Assembly: GCA_029027985.1 (NCBI GenBank)
Contig: CP119076.1
Coordinates: forward strand, 248,001 to 312,000
Length of the DNA: 64,000 nucleotides
Direction of reading: 5' to 3'
DNA from: Klebsiella aerogenes
Lineage (GTDB): Bacteria; Pseudomonadota; Gammaproteobacteria; Enterobacterales; Enterobacteriaceae
The position numbers and the translations under genes were made by a program. The first letter of the stretch is position 1; each line of letters opens with the position of its first letter. Below the pieces are notes generated by a model, which had not been told where the DNA came from, ran no database searches, and saw only the letters and a list, made by a program, of their open reading frames with translations. Shown here piece by piece: positions 1-10,393 of the stretch.

Positions 1-347
1 GCGCCGCGCTGGAGAAAGAGTGTGGTACGTCGCTTGCCGAGTGTGCGAAGACGAGCGGTAAAGACGATCCGTATCGTGACCCGGCAATGCGTGATTTCTA
101 TCGCTTTACGATGACCTATGACCTGCCGCAGCAGAAGGGCGCACAGACGCATCTGCAGGTGCCGGAGGGGGCGGAGGTACTGTTGGAGGCCGCCTTGCCG
201 CAGTTGTCCGTCGCACAGCGCCGGGCGTTAATGGTCAACACCGCGCTGCCGGCTGGTTATCCGCTCTCGGGAAATACCGCCGATCAGCAGTTCTGGCAGC
301 GTCTGAATCTGCCGGCGGCCTGGGAGATGGCGCAAAAAAGGCATTAA
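1..347 (+). CDS. PAP2-type (vanadium-haloperoxidase-like) phosphatase, C-terminal fragment
   Basis: The reading frame is open from position 3, so this is the last 114 residues of a gene that begins before the window. Visible motifs are a DPYxDPA stretch, FYRFTMTYDLP, VPEGAEVLLEA, and the near-terminal LSVAQRRALMVNTALPAGYP followed by FWQRLNLPAAW. From memory, this pattern (alternative form: LRTTALPSGYP...GWGRLNLFAA) closes a class of secreted PAP2-superfamily acid phosphatases. The catalytic PAP2 motifs would lie upstream, outside the window, so the assignment rests on the tail alone. A hairpin terminator follows 7 bases after the stop, separating it from prlC. No function beyond phosphatase-like can be supported. 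Confidence 0.55.
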   Translation, partial: AALEKECGTSLAECAKTSGKDDPYRDPAMRDFYRFTMTYDLPQQKGAQTHLQVPEGAEVLLEAALPQLSVAQRRALMVNTALPAGYPLSGNTADQQFWQRLNLPAAWEMAQKRH

Positions 348-353
348 TCTCGT

Positions 354-384
354 CCCCGTCGGTTCTGAGACTGGCGGGGTTTTT
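354..384 (+). terminator. Rho-independent terminator after the PAP2-like gene
   Basis: CCCCG at 354-358 pairs with CGGGG at 375-379, and a run of five T follows. It lies 7 bp after the phosphatase stop and well before the prlC promoter. Confidence 0.65.
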
Positions 385-436
385 AACCAACGGGCGGACT
401 TATCGCAGCAATACCCGCCGCGGCGCACCGCCTGTC

Positions 437-465
437 ATTGAAATTCCCCCAACTATCCCCCATTC
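437..465 (+). promoter_or_regulatory. Candidate sigma-32 (heat-shock) promoter of prlC
   Basis: A TTGAAA box at 438-443 is followed, after a 14 bp spacer, by CCCCATTC at 458-465. This fits the sigma-32 consensus (CTTGAAA, 13-15 bp, CCCCATnT). E. coli prlC is a known heat-shock gene, so the assignment is consistent with family knowledge. The prlC start codon lies about 60 bp downstream, preceded by ACAGGA. Confidence 0.65.
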
Positions 466-528
466 TAGATCTCATGCAAAAGCGCCGGAACGCGCGCTTC
501 ATTCACCCTTTTCAACAGGACAGCGCAT

Positions 529-2571
529 ATGACCAATCCATTATTGACGCCTTTTTCATTGCCGCCTTTTTCTGCGATTAAACCGGAGCACGTGGTCCCT
601 GCGGTCACTAAAGCGCTGGATGATTGTCGGGCCGCAGTGGAAAGCGCGGTGGCGCACGGCGCGCCGTATAGCTGGGACAATCTTTGCCAGCCGCTGGCGG
701 AAGTGGACGATGTGCTGGGACGCATCTTCTCGCCCGTTAGCCATCTGAACTCGGTGAAAAACAGCCCGGAACTGCGTGAGGCCTACGAACAAACGCTGCC
801 GCTGCTCTCTGAGTACAGCACCTGGGTCGGCCAGCATGAAGGCCTGTACAAAGCATACCGCGACCTGCGCGATGGCGATAACTACGCCACGCTGAACACC
901 GCGCAGAAAAAAGCAGTCGATAATGCGCTGCGCGATTTTGAATTATCCGGTATTGGCCTGCCGCCGGAAGCGCAGAAACGCTACGGTGAAATTGCCGCGC
1001 GCCTTTCCGAGCTTGGCAACCTGTACAGCAACAACGTGCTTGACGCCACTATGGGATGGAACAAGCTGGTGACCGATGTCGCCAATCTTGCCGGGATGCC
1101 GGAAAGCGCGCTGGCGGCCGCTCAAGCTCAGGCGCAGGCTAAAGAGCAAGAAGGGTATCTGTTGACGCTGGATATCCCGAGCTACCTGCCGGTGATGACC
1201 TACTGCGACAACCAGACGCTGCGTGAAGAGATGTATCGCGCTTATTCCACCCGCGCCTCCGATCAGGGGCCGAACGCCGGTAAATGGGATAACAGCCCGG
1301 TAATGGCGGAAATCCTCGCGCTGCGTCATGAGCTGGCGCAACTGCTGGGCTTTGAAAGTTACGCCTTTAAATCACTGGCCACCAAAATGGCTGAGAACCC
1401 GCAGCAGGTGCTCGACTTCCTGACCGACCTGGCGAAACGCGCGCGTCCGCAGGGCGAAAAAGAGCTGGCTCAGCTACGCGCTTTCGCCAAAGCCGAGTTC
1501 GGCGTCGACGAACTGCAACCGTGGGATATCGCTTACTACAGCGAAAAACAGAAACAACATCTCTACAGCATCAGCGACGAACAACTGCGTCCTTACTTCC
1601 CGGAAAACAAAGCGGTTAATGGCCTGTTCGAAGTCGTTAAACGTATTTACGGCATTACCGCTAAAGAGCGTACCGACATCGATGTATGGCATCCGGAAGT
1701 GCGTTTCTTCGAGCTGTATGACGAAAACAATGAACTGCGCGGCAGCTTCTATCTCGACCTGTATGCCCGCGAACATAAGCGCGGCGGGGCGTGGATGGAC
1801 GATTGCGTCGGCCAGATGCGTAAACTGGACGGTTCGCTGCAGAAACCGGTCGCTTACCTGACCTGTAACTTCAACCGTCCGGTGAACGGTAAACCAGCAC
1901 TATTCACCCATGATGAAGTGATCACCCTGTTCCACGAGTTTGGTCACGGTCTGCATCATATGCTGACCCGTATCGACACCGCCGGGGTGTCCGGTATCAG
2001 CGGGGTGCCTTGGGATGCGGTCGAGCTGCCAAGCCAGTTTATGGAAAACTGGTGTTGGGAGCCGGAAGCGCTGGCGTTTATCTCCGGCCACTACGAGACC
2101 GGCGAACCGTTACCGCAGGCGCTGCTGGAGAAAATGCTGGCGGCGAAAAACTACCAGGCGGCGATGTTTATCCTGCGTCAGTTGGAGTTTGGTCTGTTCG
2201 ATTTCCGTCTGCACGCCGAGTACCAGCCGGAGCAAGGGGCGAAAATCCTCGAAACCCTGGCGGAGATTAAAAAACAGGTCGCGGTGGTGCCGGGTCCAAC
2301 CTGGGGCCGCTTCCCGCATGCTTTCAGCCACATCTTTGCCGGCGGCTATGCGGCGGGCTACTACAGCTACCTGTGGGCCGATGTGCTGGCGGCGGACGCC
2401 TTCTCACGCTTCGAAGAAGAAGGGATTTTCAACCGCGAAACCGGCAAGTCTTTCCTCGACAATATCCTGAGCCGCGGCGGTTCCGAAGAACCGATGGTGC
2501 TGTTCAAACGCTTCCGCGGGCGCGAGCCGCAGTTGGACGCAATGCTTGAGCATTACGGTATTAAGGGTTAA
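529..2571 (+). CDS. prlC: Oligopeptidase A (M3 family zinc metallopeptidase)
   Basis: A protein of 680 residues, the same length as E. coli PrlC/OpdA. It is a cytoplasmic thimet-oligopeptidase-like enzyme that degrades short peptides, including cleaved signal peptides. The zinc motif HEFGH is at residues 469-473. The third ligand is expected at Glu499 in VELPSQ, the position matching Glu502 of thimet oligopeptidase. The ATG at 529 has an ACAGGA ribosome site. rsmJ starts 7 bases after the stop, so the two form an operon, as in E. coli. The candidate heat-shock promoter upstream suggests sigma-32 control. No abnormality is seen. Confidence 0.97.
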   Translation: MTNPLLTPFSLPPFSAIKPEHVVPAVTKALDDCRAAVESAVAHGAPYSWDNLCQPLAEVDDVLGRIFSPVSHLNSVKNSPELREAYEQTLPLLSEYSTWVGQHEGLYKAYRDLRDGDNYATLNTAQKKAVDNALRDFELSGIGLPPEAQKRYGEIAARLSELGNLYSNNVLDATMGWNKLVTDVANLAGMPESALAAAQAQAQAKEQEGYLLTLDIPSYLPVMTYCDNQTLREEMYRAYSTRASDQGPNAGKWDNSPVMAEILALRHELAQLLGFESYAFKSLATKMAENPQQVLDFLTDLAKRARPQGEKELAQLRAFAKAEFGVDELQPWDIAYYSEKQKQHLYSISDEQLRPYFPENKAVNGLFEVVKRIYGITAKERTDIDVWHPEVRFFELYDENNELRGSFYLDLYAREHKRGGAWMDDCVGQMRKLDGSLQKPVAYLTCNFNRPVNGKPALFTHDEVITLFHEFGHGLHHMLTRIDTAGVSGISGVPWDAVELPSQFMENWCWEPEALAFISGHYETGEPLPQALLEKMLAAKNYQAAMFILRQLEFGLFDFRLHAEYQPEQGAKILETLAEIKKQVAVVPGPTWGRFPHAFSHIFAGGYAAGYYSYLWADVLAADAFSRFEEEGIFNRETGKSFLDNILSRGGSEEPMVLFKRFRGREPQLDAMLEHYGIKG

Positions 2572-2578
2572 GTCTGCG

Positions 2579-3331
2579 GTGAAGATTTGCTTAGTCGATG
2601 AAACAGGCGCCGGAGACGGCGCCTTATCTGTTCTGGCCGCCCGCTGGGGGCTGGAGCATGATGCCGATAACCTGATGGCGCTGGTGCTGACGGCCGCGCA
2701 TCTGGAGCTGCGTAAGCGCGACGAACCCAAGCTTGGCGGGATCTTTGTAGATTTCGTCGGCGGGGCGATGGCCCACCGCCGCAAGTTTGGCGGCGGCCGT
2801 GGTGAAGCGGTAGCCAAAGCGGTGGGCATTAAAGGTGATTACCTGCCGGATGTCGTTGATGCGACTGCGGGGCTGGGTCGCGATGCTTTTGTGCTGGCGT
2901 CGGTCGGTTGCCGTGTACGGATGCTGGAGCGTAACCCGGTGGTCGCCGCGCTGCTCGATGATGGTCTGGCGCGCGGCTACGCCGATGCGGAAATCGGCGG
3001 TTGGCTGCAGGAGCGGTTACAGCTGATCCATGCTTCCAGCCTGAATGCGCTGACCGATATTACGCCGCGCCCGCAGGTGGTGTACCTGGATCCGATGTTC
3101 CCGCACAAGCAGAAAAGCGCGTTAGTGAAAAAAGAGATGCGGGTGTTTCAGTCGCTGGTGGGGCCGGATTTAGATGCCGATGGCCTGCTGGCGCCAGCGC
3201 GGCAGCTGGCAACTAAACGGGTGGTCGTTAAGCGTCCGGACTATGCGCCGCCACTGGCGGATGTCGCCACGCCGAATGCGGTGGTCACCAAAGGTCATCG
3301 TTTCGATATTTACCCGGGCACGCCGGAATAA
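2579..3331 (+). CDS. rsmJ: 16S rRNA (guanine1516-N2)-methyltransferase
   Basis: RsmJ uses S-adenosylmethionine to methylate G1516 of 16S rRNA. I chose the GTG at 2579 because it gives 250 residues, as in E. coli, and begins [12 protein letters not shown] longer frame from an ATG at 2546 would overlap prlC and add residues absent from the family. The SAM-binding glycine loop reads [23 protein letters not shown] segment resembles the catalytic DPPxP-type region. It sits directly behind prlC in one transcript. The first bases could depend on ribosomes finishing prlC. Confidence 0.95.
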   Translation: MKICLVDETGAGDGALSVLAARWGLEHDADNLMALVLTAAHLELRKRDEPKLGGIFVDFVGGAMAHRRKFGGGRGEAVAKAVGIKGDYLPDVVDATAGLGRDAFVLASVGCRVRMLERNPVVAALLDDGLARGYADAEIGGWLQERLQLIHASSLNALTDITPRPQVVYLDPMFPHKQKSALVKKEMRVFQSLVGPDLDADGLLAPARQLATKRVVVKRPDYAPPLADVATPNAVVTKGHRFDIYPGTPE

Positions 3332-3350
3332 ATTCAGGCTTACGTGATAG

Positions 3351-3427
3351 CTCCCGGATGACGGCGCAAAGCGCCTTATCCGGGCTACCAAATTGTAGCC
3401 CGGATAAGCGTAGCACAAGCCGGGGCG
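3351..3427. repeat. BIME: two inverted REP elements
   Basis: Two REP-like palindromes face each other: CCCGGATGACGGCGC...ATCCGGGCT at 3353-3386, and GTAGCCCGGATAAGCGTAGC...CCGGG from 3395. They lie between the convergent ends of rsmJ and dtpB, the usual site for such elements. Confidence 0.85.
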
Positions 3428-3435
3428 GCTAATGC

Positions 3436-4908
3436 TTACCTGGCGCTCGCCGGGGGATTAATCATCCGGTTCAGCCAGGGCACCATGAAGGCCATCGCTA
3501 TCGTTACCGCCAGAGTCACGAGGCCAATTTTGCTAAAGACATTGGTATAGATAGGCAGCGTTTGCAGCGGATCGGTCATATTTTCTGGCACCGCGGTGAA
3601 GGTCGCGACATAGCCGCCCATCAGGAACGCGGCGGCTTGAGTCAGGAACCACATCCCCAGAATAAAGCCCATCAATCGCTGAGGTACCAGCGCGGCGACC
3701 ATCGCCAGCCCGAGGGCGCTAATCAGCAGTTCGCCCAGGCTCTGGAACAGATATACCAGCACGATAAACCACGGCGAAGTTAGCCCCTGCGGGTCGGCAA
3801 ACCACATCCCCGCCGCGGCGGCGGTCAGAAAGCCCAGTGCGCAGAGGAACATGCCGAGGGTAAATTTCATCGGCATGGTCAGGTCTTTACCTTTGTTGCC
3901 GAGACGGGTGTAGATAGCCGCCAACACGGGGCTGGCGACAACGACCCAGAACGGGTTCAGCGCCTGGAAGCTCACCGGGTTAATGGTGATGCCGAGAATA
4001 GTGTGGTGTACGTTATTGATGGCGAAGAAGTTCAGCGAGGTTGGCATCTGGGCGTAAAGCACATAAAACACCACCGCTTCGAGCATCAGAATGAAGGCGA
4101 CGAACATCTTGTTGCGGCCAGTTTTATCGAGGCGGAAGGCCTCGCGGAAGAAGAAAATCGTTACCACGATGGAAAGCACAATCAACACCAGGTTGGCGAT
4201 TTTGACGTTATGCATCAGCCAGGCACAGAGGAAAATCATTGCCACCGTACCGACCAGTACGGACAGCAGATTGCGCCAGCTCAGCGGCCGATGATCCGGC
4301 GCTGAGCCGATATCTTTCACCATGCCGCGACAGGCGAAGTAGACCAGCAGCGCAACGATAATTCCGGCGCCGCACAGGTTGTAGGTCACCGCGTAGCCGA
4401 ATTTATCGGCGATGATCGGCGCCAGCGATAGCGACAGCAGCGAACCGATGTTAATCGACATATAAAACAGAGTGAAGGCGCCGTCGAGACGGGCGTCCCC
4501 CGGCGGATAGCATTTTGACAGCAGACTCGCGGGATTAGCTTTAAAAAGCCCGTTGCCGACGGCGATAGTACCGAGCGCGATGAAGATCAGGTTTGGCTTG
4601 AGTAGCGATAACCCGGTCATGAAATAGCCGAGAGCCAGCACGATGGCGCCAAGCACCAGCGTGCGTTTGGTACCCAGCAGATGGTCGCCGACGTAGCCGC
4701 CGATGGAAATCAGGCCGTAGACCAGCGCTGCAAAGGCGCCGAAGGTGATAAATGCCTGCTCCTGAGAGAAGCCAAGCTGTTTAACAAAGAAGACCGCCAG
4801 GATGCCCTGGACGCCGTAATAACCAAAACGCTCCCATAACTCTACAAAAAAAATCATGAAAAACGGACGAGGTTGCTGCAGCAAACCTGTGGGTGCAGTT
4901 GTTTTCAT
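3436..4908 (-). CDS. dtpB: Dipeptide/tripeptide:proton symporter DtpB (POT/PTR family)
   Basis: A protein of 490 residues (E. coli DtpB has 489) with about 12-14 hydrophobic segments. It belongs to the proton-coupled oligopeptide transporters of the inner membrane, which import di- and tripeptides. The family signature [10 protein letters not shown] is at residues 23-32 and supplies the ExxER proton/substrate residues. The conserved [12 protein letters not shown] and [12 protein letters not shown] motifs follow. The gene is monocistronic, convergent with rsmJ across a BIME. About 250 bp of AT-rich upstream DNA separates it from the uspA terminator and probably holds its promoter. Confidence 0.96.
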   Translation of the reverse strand: MKTTAPTGLLQQPRPFFMIFFVELWERFGYYGVQGILAVFFVKQLGFSQEQAFITFGAFAALVYGLISIGGYVGDHLLGTKRTLVLGAIVLALGYFMTGLSLLKPNLIFIALGTIAVGNGLFKANPASLLSKCYPPGDARLDGAFTLFYMSINIGSLLSLSLAPIIADKFGYAVTYNLCGAGIIVALLVYFACRGMVKDIGSAPDHRPLSWRNLLSVLVGTVAMIFLCAWLMHNVKIANLVLIVLSIVVTIFFFREAFRLDKTGRNKMFVAFILMLEAVVFYVLYAQMPTSLNFFAINNVHHTILGITINPVSFQALNPFWVVVASPVLAAIYTRLGNKGKDLTMPMKFTLGMFLCALGFLTAAAAGMWFADPQGLTSPWFIVLVYLFQSLGELLISALGLAMVAALVPQRLMGFILGMWFLTQAAAFLMGGYVATFTAVPENMTDPLQTLPIYTNVFSKIGLVTLAVTIAMAFMVPWLNRMINPPASAR

Positions 4909-5111
4909 ATTCCTTCGCCTTTTAGTGCTATCCCGAAAAGTATGAACGCGTCTGCCAAAACGCGCTGAAAAAGTCTGATGAACCGTTATGATGCGGTCAT
5001 TGGCTGAATGTATAGATTATTATATAGATGTTATTTCGAATAAATGGTTGATCACACTAACTGATATTAATTATCTGGATTGATATCCTGGGATCTGGCT
5101 TGGGATAAAGC

Positions 5112-5142
5112 ACAAAAACAAAAACGCCCGCAGGCGCGGGCG
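5112..5142 (-). terminator. Terminator of uspA
   Basis: On the minus strand CGCCCGC and GCGGGCG form a perfect 7 bp stem (5125-5131 with 5136-5142) followed by TTTTGTTTTTG. It lies about 20 bp after the uspA stop. Confidence 0.85.
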
Positions 5143-5164
5143 TTGGCTGGCGATGAAACGCGGA

Positions 5165-5602
5165 TTATTCGTCTTCTTCGTCGCGCAGCGGCACAATCAG
5201 CATATCAACGTGAACGGTGTTGATAAGCTGGCGTGCTGAGGACATCAGTTTGCTCCAGAAGTCCTGATGGTGACCGCAGACCACCAGATCCATATCATAT
5301 TTTTTGATCGCGTCGACCAGAACCTGACCGAGATCGCCGCTGCCGCTCAGGGTTTCGGTAATCGGATAGCCAGCGTTGCTGGAGAGTTCGCTCAGCGCGT
5401 GGTGCGTCTCTTCAGAGATGCGTTTCTGCATGTCGCCCAGATTGACATCGATAAGACCGGTGTAGAGATCGGAGTAATTCACATCCACGTGAATCAGGGA
5501 AACTTTCGCATTGTAGGGGCGGGCCATAGAAACGGCTTTCTCTACCAGCACTTTGCTTTCCGGTGATAGGTCTACTGCGATAAGAATGTGTTTGTAAGCC
5601 AT
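5165..5602 (-). CDS. uspA: Universal stress protein A
   Basis: A protein of 145 residues starting [16 protein letters not shown], with the Usp alpha/beta fold signature, near-identical in length to E. coli UspA (144). UspA is a cytoplasmic dimer that accumulates on growth arrest and diverse stresses. Its biochemical role is still loosely defined. The C-terminus is acidic (RDEEDE). It is monocistronic with its own strong terminator and is divergent from uspB, as in E. coli. An AGGAGT ribosome site precedes the ATG. Confidence 0.97.
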   Translation of the reverse strand: MAYKHILIAVDLSPESKVLVEKAVSMARPYNAKVSLIHVDVNYSDLYTGLIDVNLGDMQKRISEETHHALSELSSNAGYPITETLSGSGDLGQVLVDAIKKYDMDLVVCGHHQDFWSKLMSSARQLINTVHVDMLIVPLRDEEDE

Positions 5603-5740
5603 AGTGTTACTCCTTCCATAAGTTGTCGATGACCGTTGGACCAGACAGCCTGTGCTGCCGATTCGCCCGCGTCCTGCGTGCTAGATTCGCGGGGGCTAAG
5701 TCTTTAAGGACTTAATTGTAGAAGATAATTTCTAACCTAT

Positions 5741-5760
5741 ATACCCGTCATACTTCAAGA
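5741..5760. repeat. Fragment of a dispersed palindromic repeat (left end only)
   Basis: ATACCCGTCATACTTCAAGA matches the start of the longer element seen at 45033 and, with divergence, at 62349. Only about 20 bp are recognisable here. A similar stub, CCCGTCATACTTCA, is near 35100. Confidence 0.5.
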
Positions 5761-5857
5761 TATAAGCGCCCCCGCACTCCGTCAATGCACCTGGTTCACC
5801 AAAGAGTTAAACAAATTATACCGTCTGACGTATTGATAACGGTTAACCTTGTGGTAA

Positions 5858-5881
5858 AAAAATTAACTGATCTCCTACACT
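5858..5881 (+). promoter_or_regulatory. Candidate sigma-S promoter of uspB
   Basis: CTACACT at 5875-5881 differs by one base from the extended -10 CTATACT favoured by sigma-S. E. coli uspB is sigma-S dependent, which supports the guess. No clear -35 is seen. The implied leader is about 120 nt. Confidence 0.35.
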
Positions 5882-6009
5882 ATTTAATGAGCCGGTCAGA
5901 TAAATAAACGTGACCGGTATCGCACTCTTTTACTGTACGGTTGGTTGGATGATATTGGGGAGCGGTAGTCCCGGAGGGGTCTCCGAGGATGGGTCGCCGG
6001 GGAGGAGGT

Positions 6010-6345
6010 ATGATCAGCACTATTGCGCTGTTTTGGGCCCTGTGTATCGTTTGTGTGGTGAATATGGCACGCTATTTCTCATCGTTGCGTGCATTATTGG
6101 TTGTGCTACGTGGCTGCGATCCCTTGCTCTATCAATATGTCGATGGCGGCGGTTTTTTCACGTCGCATGGGCAGCCCAGTAAACAAATGCGGTTGGTCTG
6201 GTATATCTATGCCCAACGGTATCGCGATCACCATGACGACGAGTTTATTCGTCGCTGTGAGCGGGTTCGGCGGCAATTTATTCTGACCAGCGCGCTTTGT
6301 GGTCTGGTGGTGGTAAGTCTGGTTGCGCTGCTGATTTGGCATTAA
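6010..6345 (+). CDS. uspB: Universal stress (ethanol tolerance) protein B
   Basis: A protein of 111 residues, as in E. coli UspB, starting [11 protein letters not shown]. It is an inner-membrane protein with a hydrophobic N-terminal helix and a second one at the C-terminus ([15 protein letters not shown]). Between them is a basic soluble stretch rich in RYRDHHDD and RRCERVRRQ. In E. coli its absence causes ethanol sensitivity in stationary phase. The start was taken at 6010 because GGAGGAGGT lies immediately upstream and the product then matches the family. A longer in-frame start 21 bases upstream lacks support. It is convergent with pitA through a shared terminator. Confidence 0.94.
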   Translation: MISTIALFWALCIVCVVNMARYFSSLRALLVVLRGCDPLLYQYVDGGGFFTSHGQPSKQMRLVWYIYAQRYRDHHDDEFIRRCERVRRQFILTSALCGLVVVSLVALLIWH

Positions 6346-6365
6346 GCGCACTGAACTAAAATGCA

Positions 6366-6396
6366 AAAAAATGGGCCAGTTTCCTGACCCATTTTT
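6366..6396. terminator. Bidirectional terminator between uspB and pitA
   Basis: AAAAATGGG and CCCATTTTT flank a hairpin (ATGGGCCAG...CTGACCCAT). The A-run and T-run serve both convergent genes. Confidence 0.85.
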
Positions 6397-6410
6397 AGCA
6401 TTGCTATGGC

Positions 6411-7907
6411 TTAGATAAGCTTGAGAGCCAGCCAGTACAGCACGCCTGAGAGCACAATGGCTGCCGGCAGGGTCAGTACCCATGCCATCAGGATGCTGGT
6501 GACGGTTTTCTTCTGCAGGCCGCCGCCATCAACGAGCATCGTCCCCGCTACCGAGGAGGAGAGCACGTGGGTGGTGGAAACCGGCATCCCGGTGTAGCTT
6601 GCCAGGCCGATAGAAACCGCAGCGGTCATCTGGGCGGACATACCTTGTGCGTAGGTCATACCCTTCTTACCAATCTTCTCGCCGATGGTGGTTGCCACGC
6701 GGCGCCAGCCGATCATGGTACCAATACCCAGCGCCAGCGCGACCGCCATAATGATCCAGATTGGCGCGTATTCGATGGTGCTCAGCATGTCGGTTTTCAG
6801 TTTCTTCAGCAGACGCTGGTCGTCAGAGTTGACTTCCGGCAGCTTCGCCACTTTGTCGGTGGTATCGGAGATGCAGAGCATAATACGACGCAGCTGGCTA
6901 CGTTGATCCACTGACAATGCATCGTAGCTTTCGGTCCCGGTCAGCATCGTCTTCACGCGGTTAAGCGCGTTGATGGTGTTCGCCGGATGACAGTGGAACT
7001 CGCCATTCGCCGCCACGCCGGTATCCGGAGACGGAACCAGTTGGTCAACGCCAGTGGCTTTCTTCAGCAGCTCAGGGCGCTGTTGGAAGAAGGTTTCCAC
7101 ATTGTTGACCGCATCGCGGGTACGGGTGATCTCGTAGCCGGAAGCGTTCATGTTGACCACGAAGCCTGCTGGCGCGACGCCAATCAGCACCAACATGACC
7201 AGACCAATGCCTTTCTGCCCATCGTTCGCGCCGTGAGAGAACGACACGCCGATAGCGGACAGAATCAATGCGATACGGGTCCAGAACGGCGGCTTTTTCT
7301 TGCCATCTTTCTTTTCACGTTCCGCAGGGGTCAGGTGGATGCGCGCGCGTTTTTTGGTACCGCTCCAGTAACGACGCAGAATGAAAATCAGCCCGCCCGC
7401 AATCACCAGGCCGACGATCGGCGAGACGATAAGCGAAGCAAAAATGCCGATGACTTTCGGGATGTTCAGCGCGTCAACCACTGAAGTGCCGGTCATCAGC
7501 GCATTGGTTAAACCAATACCGATGATGGCGCCAATCAGAGTGTGAGAACTGGAAGCCGGAAGGCCGAAATACCAGGTTCCGAGGTTCCAGATGATCGCTG
7601 CCAGCAACATAGAGAACACCATAGCGAGGCCATGTGCGGAACCCATGTTAAGCAGCAGGTCCGTTGGCAGCATATGCACGATGGCATAGGCTACGCTGAG
7701 ACCGCCCAGCAGAACGCCGAAAAAGTTGAAGAGCGCCGCCATCGCGACAGCAAGTTGCGACCGCATTGCGCGAGTGTAGATCACCGTTGCAACAGCGTTT
7801 GCGGTATCATGGAAACCGTTAATCGCTTCGTAAAACAGTACAAAAGCTAAAGCAAGCAATAATAATAGTCCGGTATGTAAATCCAGACCGGCAAATAAAT
7901 GTAGCAT
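6411..7907 (-). CDS. pitA: Low-affinity metal-phosphate:H+ symporter PitA
   Basis: A protein of 498 residues (E. coli 499) of the inorganic phosphate transporter family. It has N- and C-terminal membrane blocks ([20 protein letters not shown] near residues 22-41, and a C-terminal [18 protein letters not shown] repeat) around a long cytoplasmic loop. The duplicated PD001131-type signature GFHDTANA / [10 protein letters not shown] is typical. It takes up phosphate as a neutral metal-phosphate complex (Zn, Mg), so it also carries divalent metals. It is monocistronic, divergent from yhiN, and read constitutively in E. coli. Confidence 0.96.
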   Translation of the reverse strand: MLHLFAGLDLHTGLLLLLALAFVLFYEAINGFHDTANAVATVIYTRAMRSQLAVAMAALFNFFGVLLGGLSVAYAIVHMLPTDLLLNMGSAHGLAMVFSMLLAAIIWNLGTWYFGLPASSSHTLIGAIIGIGLTNALMTGTSVVDALNIPKVIGIFASLIVSPIVGLVIAGGLIFILRRYWSGTKKRARIHLTPAEREKKDGKKKPPFWTRIALILSAIGVSFSHGANDGQKGIGLVMLVLIGVAPAGFVVNMNASGYEITRTRDAVNNVETFFQQRPELLKKATGVDQLVPSPDTGVAANGEFHCHPANTINALNRVKTMLTGTESYDALSVDQRSQLRRIMLCISDTTDKVAKLPEVNSDDQRLLKKLKTDMLSTIEYAPIWIIMAVALALGIGTMIGWRRVATTIGEKIGKKGMTYAQGMSAQMTAAVSIGLASYTGMPVSTTHVLSSSVAGTMLVDGGGLQKKTVTSILMAWVLTLPAAIVLSGVLYWLALKLI

Positions 7908-8137
7908 AGGACGTTACGCCATTTTGAGGACATGAACGCGGCGCATTATCAGTGACTTTAGCGGCGCGGGCAAAGTGAAATATAGACTTTTTTTGATTTT
8001 CTTCCTGTTTGGGTTCTACCCGCTTAGGATTAATCCCATATCTTTCAAAGACGTAACAGAGCGCTATTTTTTTCGTGCTGGTGCGACCAGAGTGAAATAT
8101 TTACAATTCCCGACAATTGGGGAATGAGGAAAGTTGA

Positions 8138-9331
8138 GTGGAAAGGTTTGATGCCATTGTGATCGGCGCCGGAGCGGCGGGAATGTTTTGTGCAGCGCAG
8201 GCGGGCCAGTTGGGCTGCCGCGTACTGCTGCTCGATAACGGCAAAAAGCCGGGGCGCAAAATCCTGATGTCCGGCGGCGGCCGCTGCAACTTTACTAACA
8301 TGTATGTCGAACCCGCGGCATATCTCAGTCAAAACCCGCATTTTTGCAAATCTGCGCTGGCGCGCTACACCCAGTGGGACTTTATCGAGCTGGTCGGCAA
8401 ATATGGCATCGCCTGGCATGAGAAGACCCTCGGCCAGTTGTTTTGCGATGATTCGGCGGAGCAAATCGTTAATTTGCTGCTGTCCGAGTGTGAAAAAGGC
8501 GGTGTACAGATCCGCTTACGTAGCGAAATCCTTAGCGTCGAGCGTGATGAACAAGGCTATACGTTGCAGGTTAACGGCGAAACGCTGGCGGCGAAGAAGT
8601 TGGTGATCGCCTCCGGCGGTCTGTCGATGCCGGGACTCGGCGCATCGCCGTTTGGCTATAAAGTGGCCGAGCAATTCGGCCTGAAGGTGCTGCCGACCCG
8701 CGCCGGTCTGGTGCCGTTTACCCTGCATAAACCGCTGCTCGAACAACTGCAGGTGCTCTCCGGCGTTTCGGTGCCATCAACCATTTGCGCTGAGAATGGC
8801 ACGGTATTCCGCGAGAATCTGCTGTTTACCCACCGTGGGCTTTCCGGCCCGGCAGTGCTGCAGATTTCCAGCTACTGGCAGCCCGGCGAGTTCGTCGCCG
8901 TTAATCTGCTGCCGGACTGCAATCTTGAGGAATTCCTTGATGAACAGCGTGCCGCCCATCCGAACCAAAGCCTGAAAAATACTCTGGCGATGCAGCTGCC
9001 GAAGCGGCTGGTTGAGTGTTTACAGCAGCTTGGGCAAATCCCGGACGTGACGCTCAAGCAGTTGAATGTTCGCGACCAGCAGGCGTTAGTCGAGACGCTG
9101 ACCGCCTGGCGCGTACAGCCGAACGGTACCGAAGGTTACCGTACGGCGGAAGTGACCCTCGGCGGCGTGGATACCCATGAACTCTCTTCGCGCACCATGG
9201 AAGCGCGCAAGGCGTCAGGGCTCTATTTTATCGGTGAAGTGATGGACGTGACCGGCTGGCTCGGCGGCTATAATTTCCAGTGGGCATGGGCCTCCGCAGC
9301 AGCCTGCGCGCAGGCGCTGGCCGAGGCTTAA
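8138..9331 (+). CDS. yhiN: HI0933-family flavoprotein YhiN
   Basis: A protein of 397 residues starting with GTG at 8138, preceded by GGAATGAGGA. The N-terminal FAD dinucleotide motif reads VIGAGAAGM near residues 8-16, followed by GRKILMSGGGRCNFTN. The C-terminal GEVMDVTGWLGGYNFQWAWASA is the second FAD contact typical of the HI0933/YhiN family. It is a predicted NAD(P)/FAD-dependent oxidoreductase whose substrate is unknown. The gene stands alone between pitA (divergent) and mgtE (convergent), as in E. coli for pitA. Confidence 0.94.
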   Translation: MERFDAIVIGAGAAGMFCAAQAGQLGCRVLLLDNGKKPGRKILMSGGGRCNFTNMYVEPAAYLSQNPHFCKSALARYTQWDFIELVGKYGIAWHEKTLGQLFCDDSAEQIVNLLLSECEKGGVQIRLRSEILSVERDEQGYTLQVNGETLAAKKLVIASGGLSMPGLGASPFGYKVAEQFGLKVLPTRAGLVPFTLHKPLLEQLQVLSGVSVPSTICAENGTVFRENLLFTHRGLSGPAVLQISSYWQPGEFVAVNLLPDCNLEEFLDEQRAAHPNQSLKNTLAMQLPKRLVECLQQLGQIPDVTLKQLNVRDQQALVETLTAWRVQPNGTEGYRTAEVTLGGVDTHELSSRTMEARKASGLYFIGEVMDVTGWLGGYNFQWAWASAAACAQALAEA

Positions 9332-9336
9332 TCAAC

Positions 9337-9368
9337 GCGCCCGGGCATCAAAGCGTCCGGGCGCTTTT
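9337..9368 (+). terminator. Terminator of yhiN
   Basis: GCGCCCGG (9337-9344) pairs with CCGGGCGC (9357-9364), then TTTT. It sits 6 bp after the yhiN stop, against the convergent 3' end of mgtE. Confidence 0.75.
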
Positions 9369-9370
9369 GA

Positions 9371-10384
9371 TCAGTTTAAGCCGAGGAAATACTGGGCGAT
9401 TTTGAAATAGATAATCAGCCCGGTGCCGTCAATCAGCGTAGCGATAAACGGCGCAGAGACGACGGCAGGGTCGATGCCGACTCGCTTAAGTAGCATCGGA
9501 ATAACCGAAGAAACCACCGCGCTCCACAGAGTAATACACACCAGCGTCAGGCTGACAATCAGCGTGATTTCCATGCTGATACCCATCATCCAGGCGCGCA
9601 GGCAGCCCGCCAGGCCCAACGTCAGGGCTATCAGAAACGAGGTGGAGACCTCTTTGCGAATTACCCGCCCCAGGTCACGCAGGCGTACTTCTCCCAGCGC
9701 CATCGAACGCACCAGCGTTGAGGTAATTTGCGTCCCGCTGTTGCCGCCGGTACCGATCAGCAGCGGAATAAAGAAGGCGAGGGCGATGGCCGATTCCAGC
9801 GCGGCTTCGAAATGCTGCAGCACGCTGCTGGTATAGGCTTCGGCAACGAACAGCAGCAGCAGCCATACCGAACGCTTCTTCCATAGCGTCCAGGGGCTTA
9901 TCTCAAGATATGGTTTTTCCAGCGGTAGCGTCGCGCCCTGTCGCTGCGCGTCTTCGGTGACGTCATCTTCCAGCAGATGGGCGATCTCTTTTTCCATTAA
10001 GCAGCCGACCAGTTCGCCTTTGTCGACCACCGGCACCAGATCGAGGCCGCGTTCGCTGAGCTCGGTGATGACCTGCGGGCGTTCATCGCCAGGTTTGACG
10101 CGGAACAGGCAGCTGTCCATCAGGTAGCGGATCGATTGACCGATATCGCTCTCCTGTAACAACTTCTTGACCGACAAGCTACCGCGCAGCTTTTTACCCG
10201 CGACAACAAACACCTGACCGGGGATATCGTCGCTGGCAAGCTGCGAGATAAAGAGCTCCCGCGCCTCGTGGACGCTGAGATGTTCCTGGAGCGTAATAAA
10301 ATCGGTACGCATGTACTGGGCGATCGCATCGCCGTCGAAACCAGAAGTCGCCTGATGCGCGGCGCAGAGTTGAATTGAAGACAT
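9371..10384 (-). CDS. mgtE: MgtE-family magnesium transporter, short form
   Basis: A protein of 337 residues, shorter than the usual MgtE of about 450 because the superhelical N-domain is largely missing. Residues about 25-145 form a pair of CBS domains (MRTDFITLQEHLS..., VKPGDERPQVITEL...LVPVVDKGELVGCLME). They are followed by about five membrane helices with the family motifs PLLIGTGGNSGTQ and, near the end, APFIATLIDGTGLIIYF. The family moves Mg2+ through the inner membrane, gated by CBS-bound Mg2+. The M-box riboswitch in its leader independently supports Mg2+ as the substrate. It is not found at this place in E. coli K-12. Confidence 0.9.
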   Translation of the reverse strand: MSSIQLCAAHQATSGFDGDAIAQYMRTDFITLQEHLSVHEARELFISQLASDDIPGQVFVVAGKKLRGSLSVKKLLQESDIGQSIRYLMDSCLFRVKPGDERPQVITELSERGLDLVPVVDKGELVGCLMEKEIAHLLEDDVTEDAQRQGATLPLEKPYLEISPWTLWKKRSVWLLLLFVAEAYTSSVLQHFEAALESAIALAFFIPLLIGTGGNSGTQITSTLVRSMALGEVRLRDLGRVIRKEVSTSFLIALTLGLAGCLRAWMMGISMEITLIVSLTLVCITLWSAVVSSVIPMLLKRVGIDPAVVSAPFIATLIDGTGLIIYFKIAQYFLGLN

Positions 10385-10393
10385 GATTAAAAT

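Larger units (their letters stand above)
5603..6009. other. Divergent uspA-uspB intergenic region
   Basis: These 407 bp hold no convincing gene. They should contain the uspA promoter (left part) and the uspB promoter (right part). A short fragment matching the left end of a dispersed repeat (ATACCCGTCATACTTCAAGA, 5741-5760) is present. A sigma-S-like -10 is annotated separately. Confidence 0.6.
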
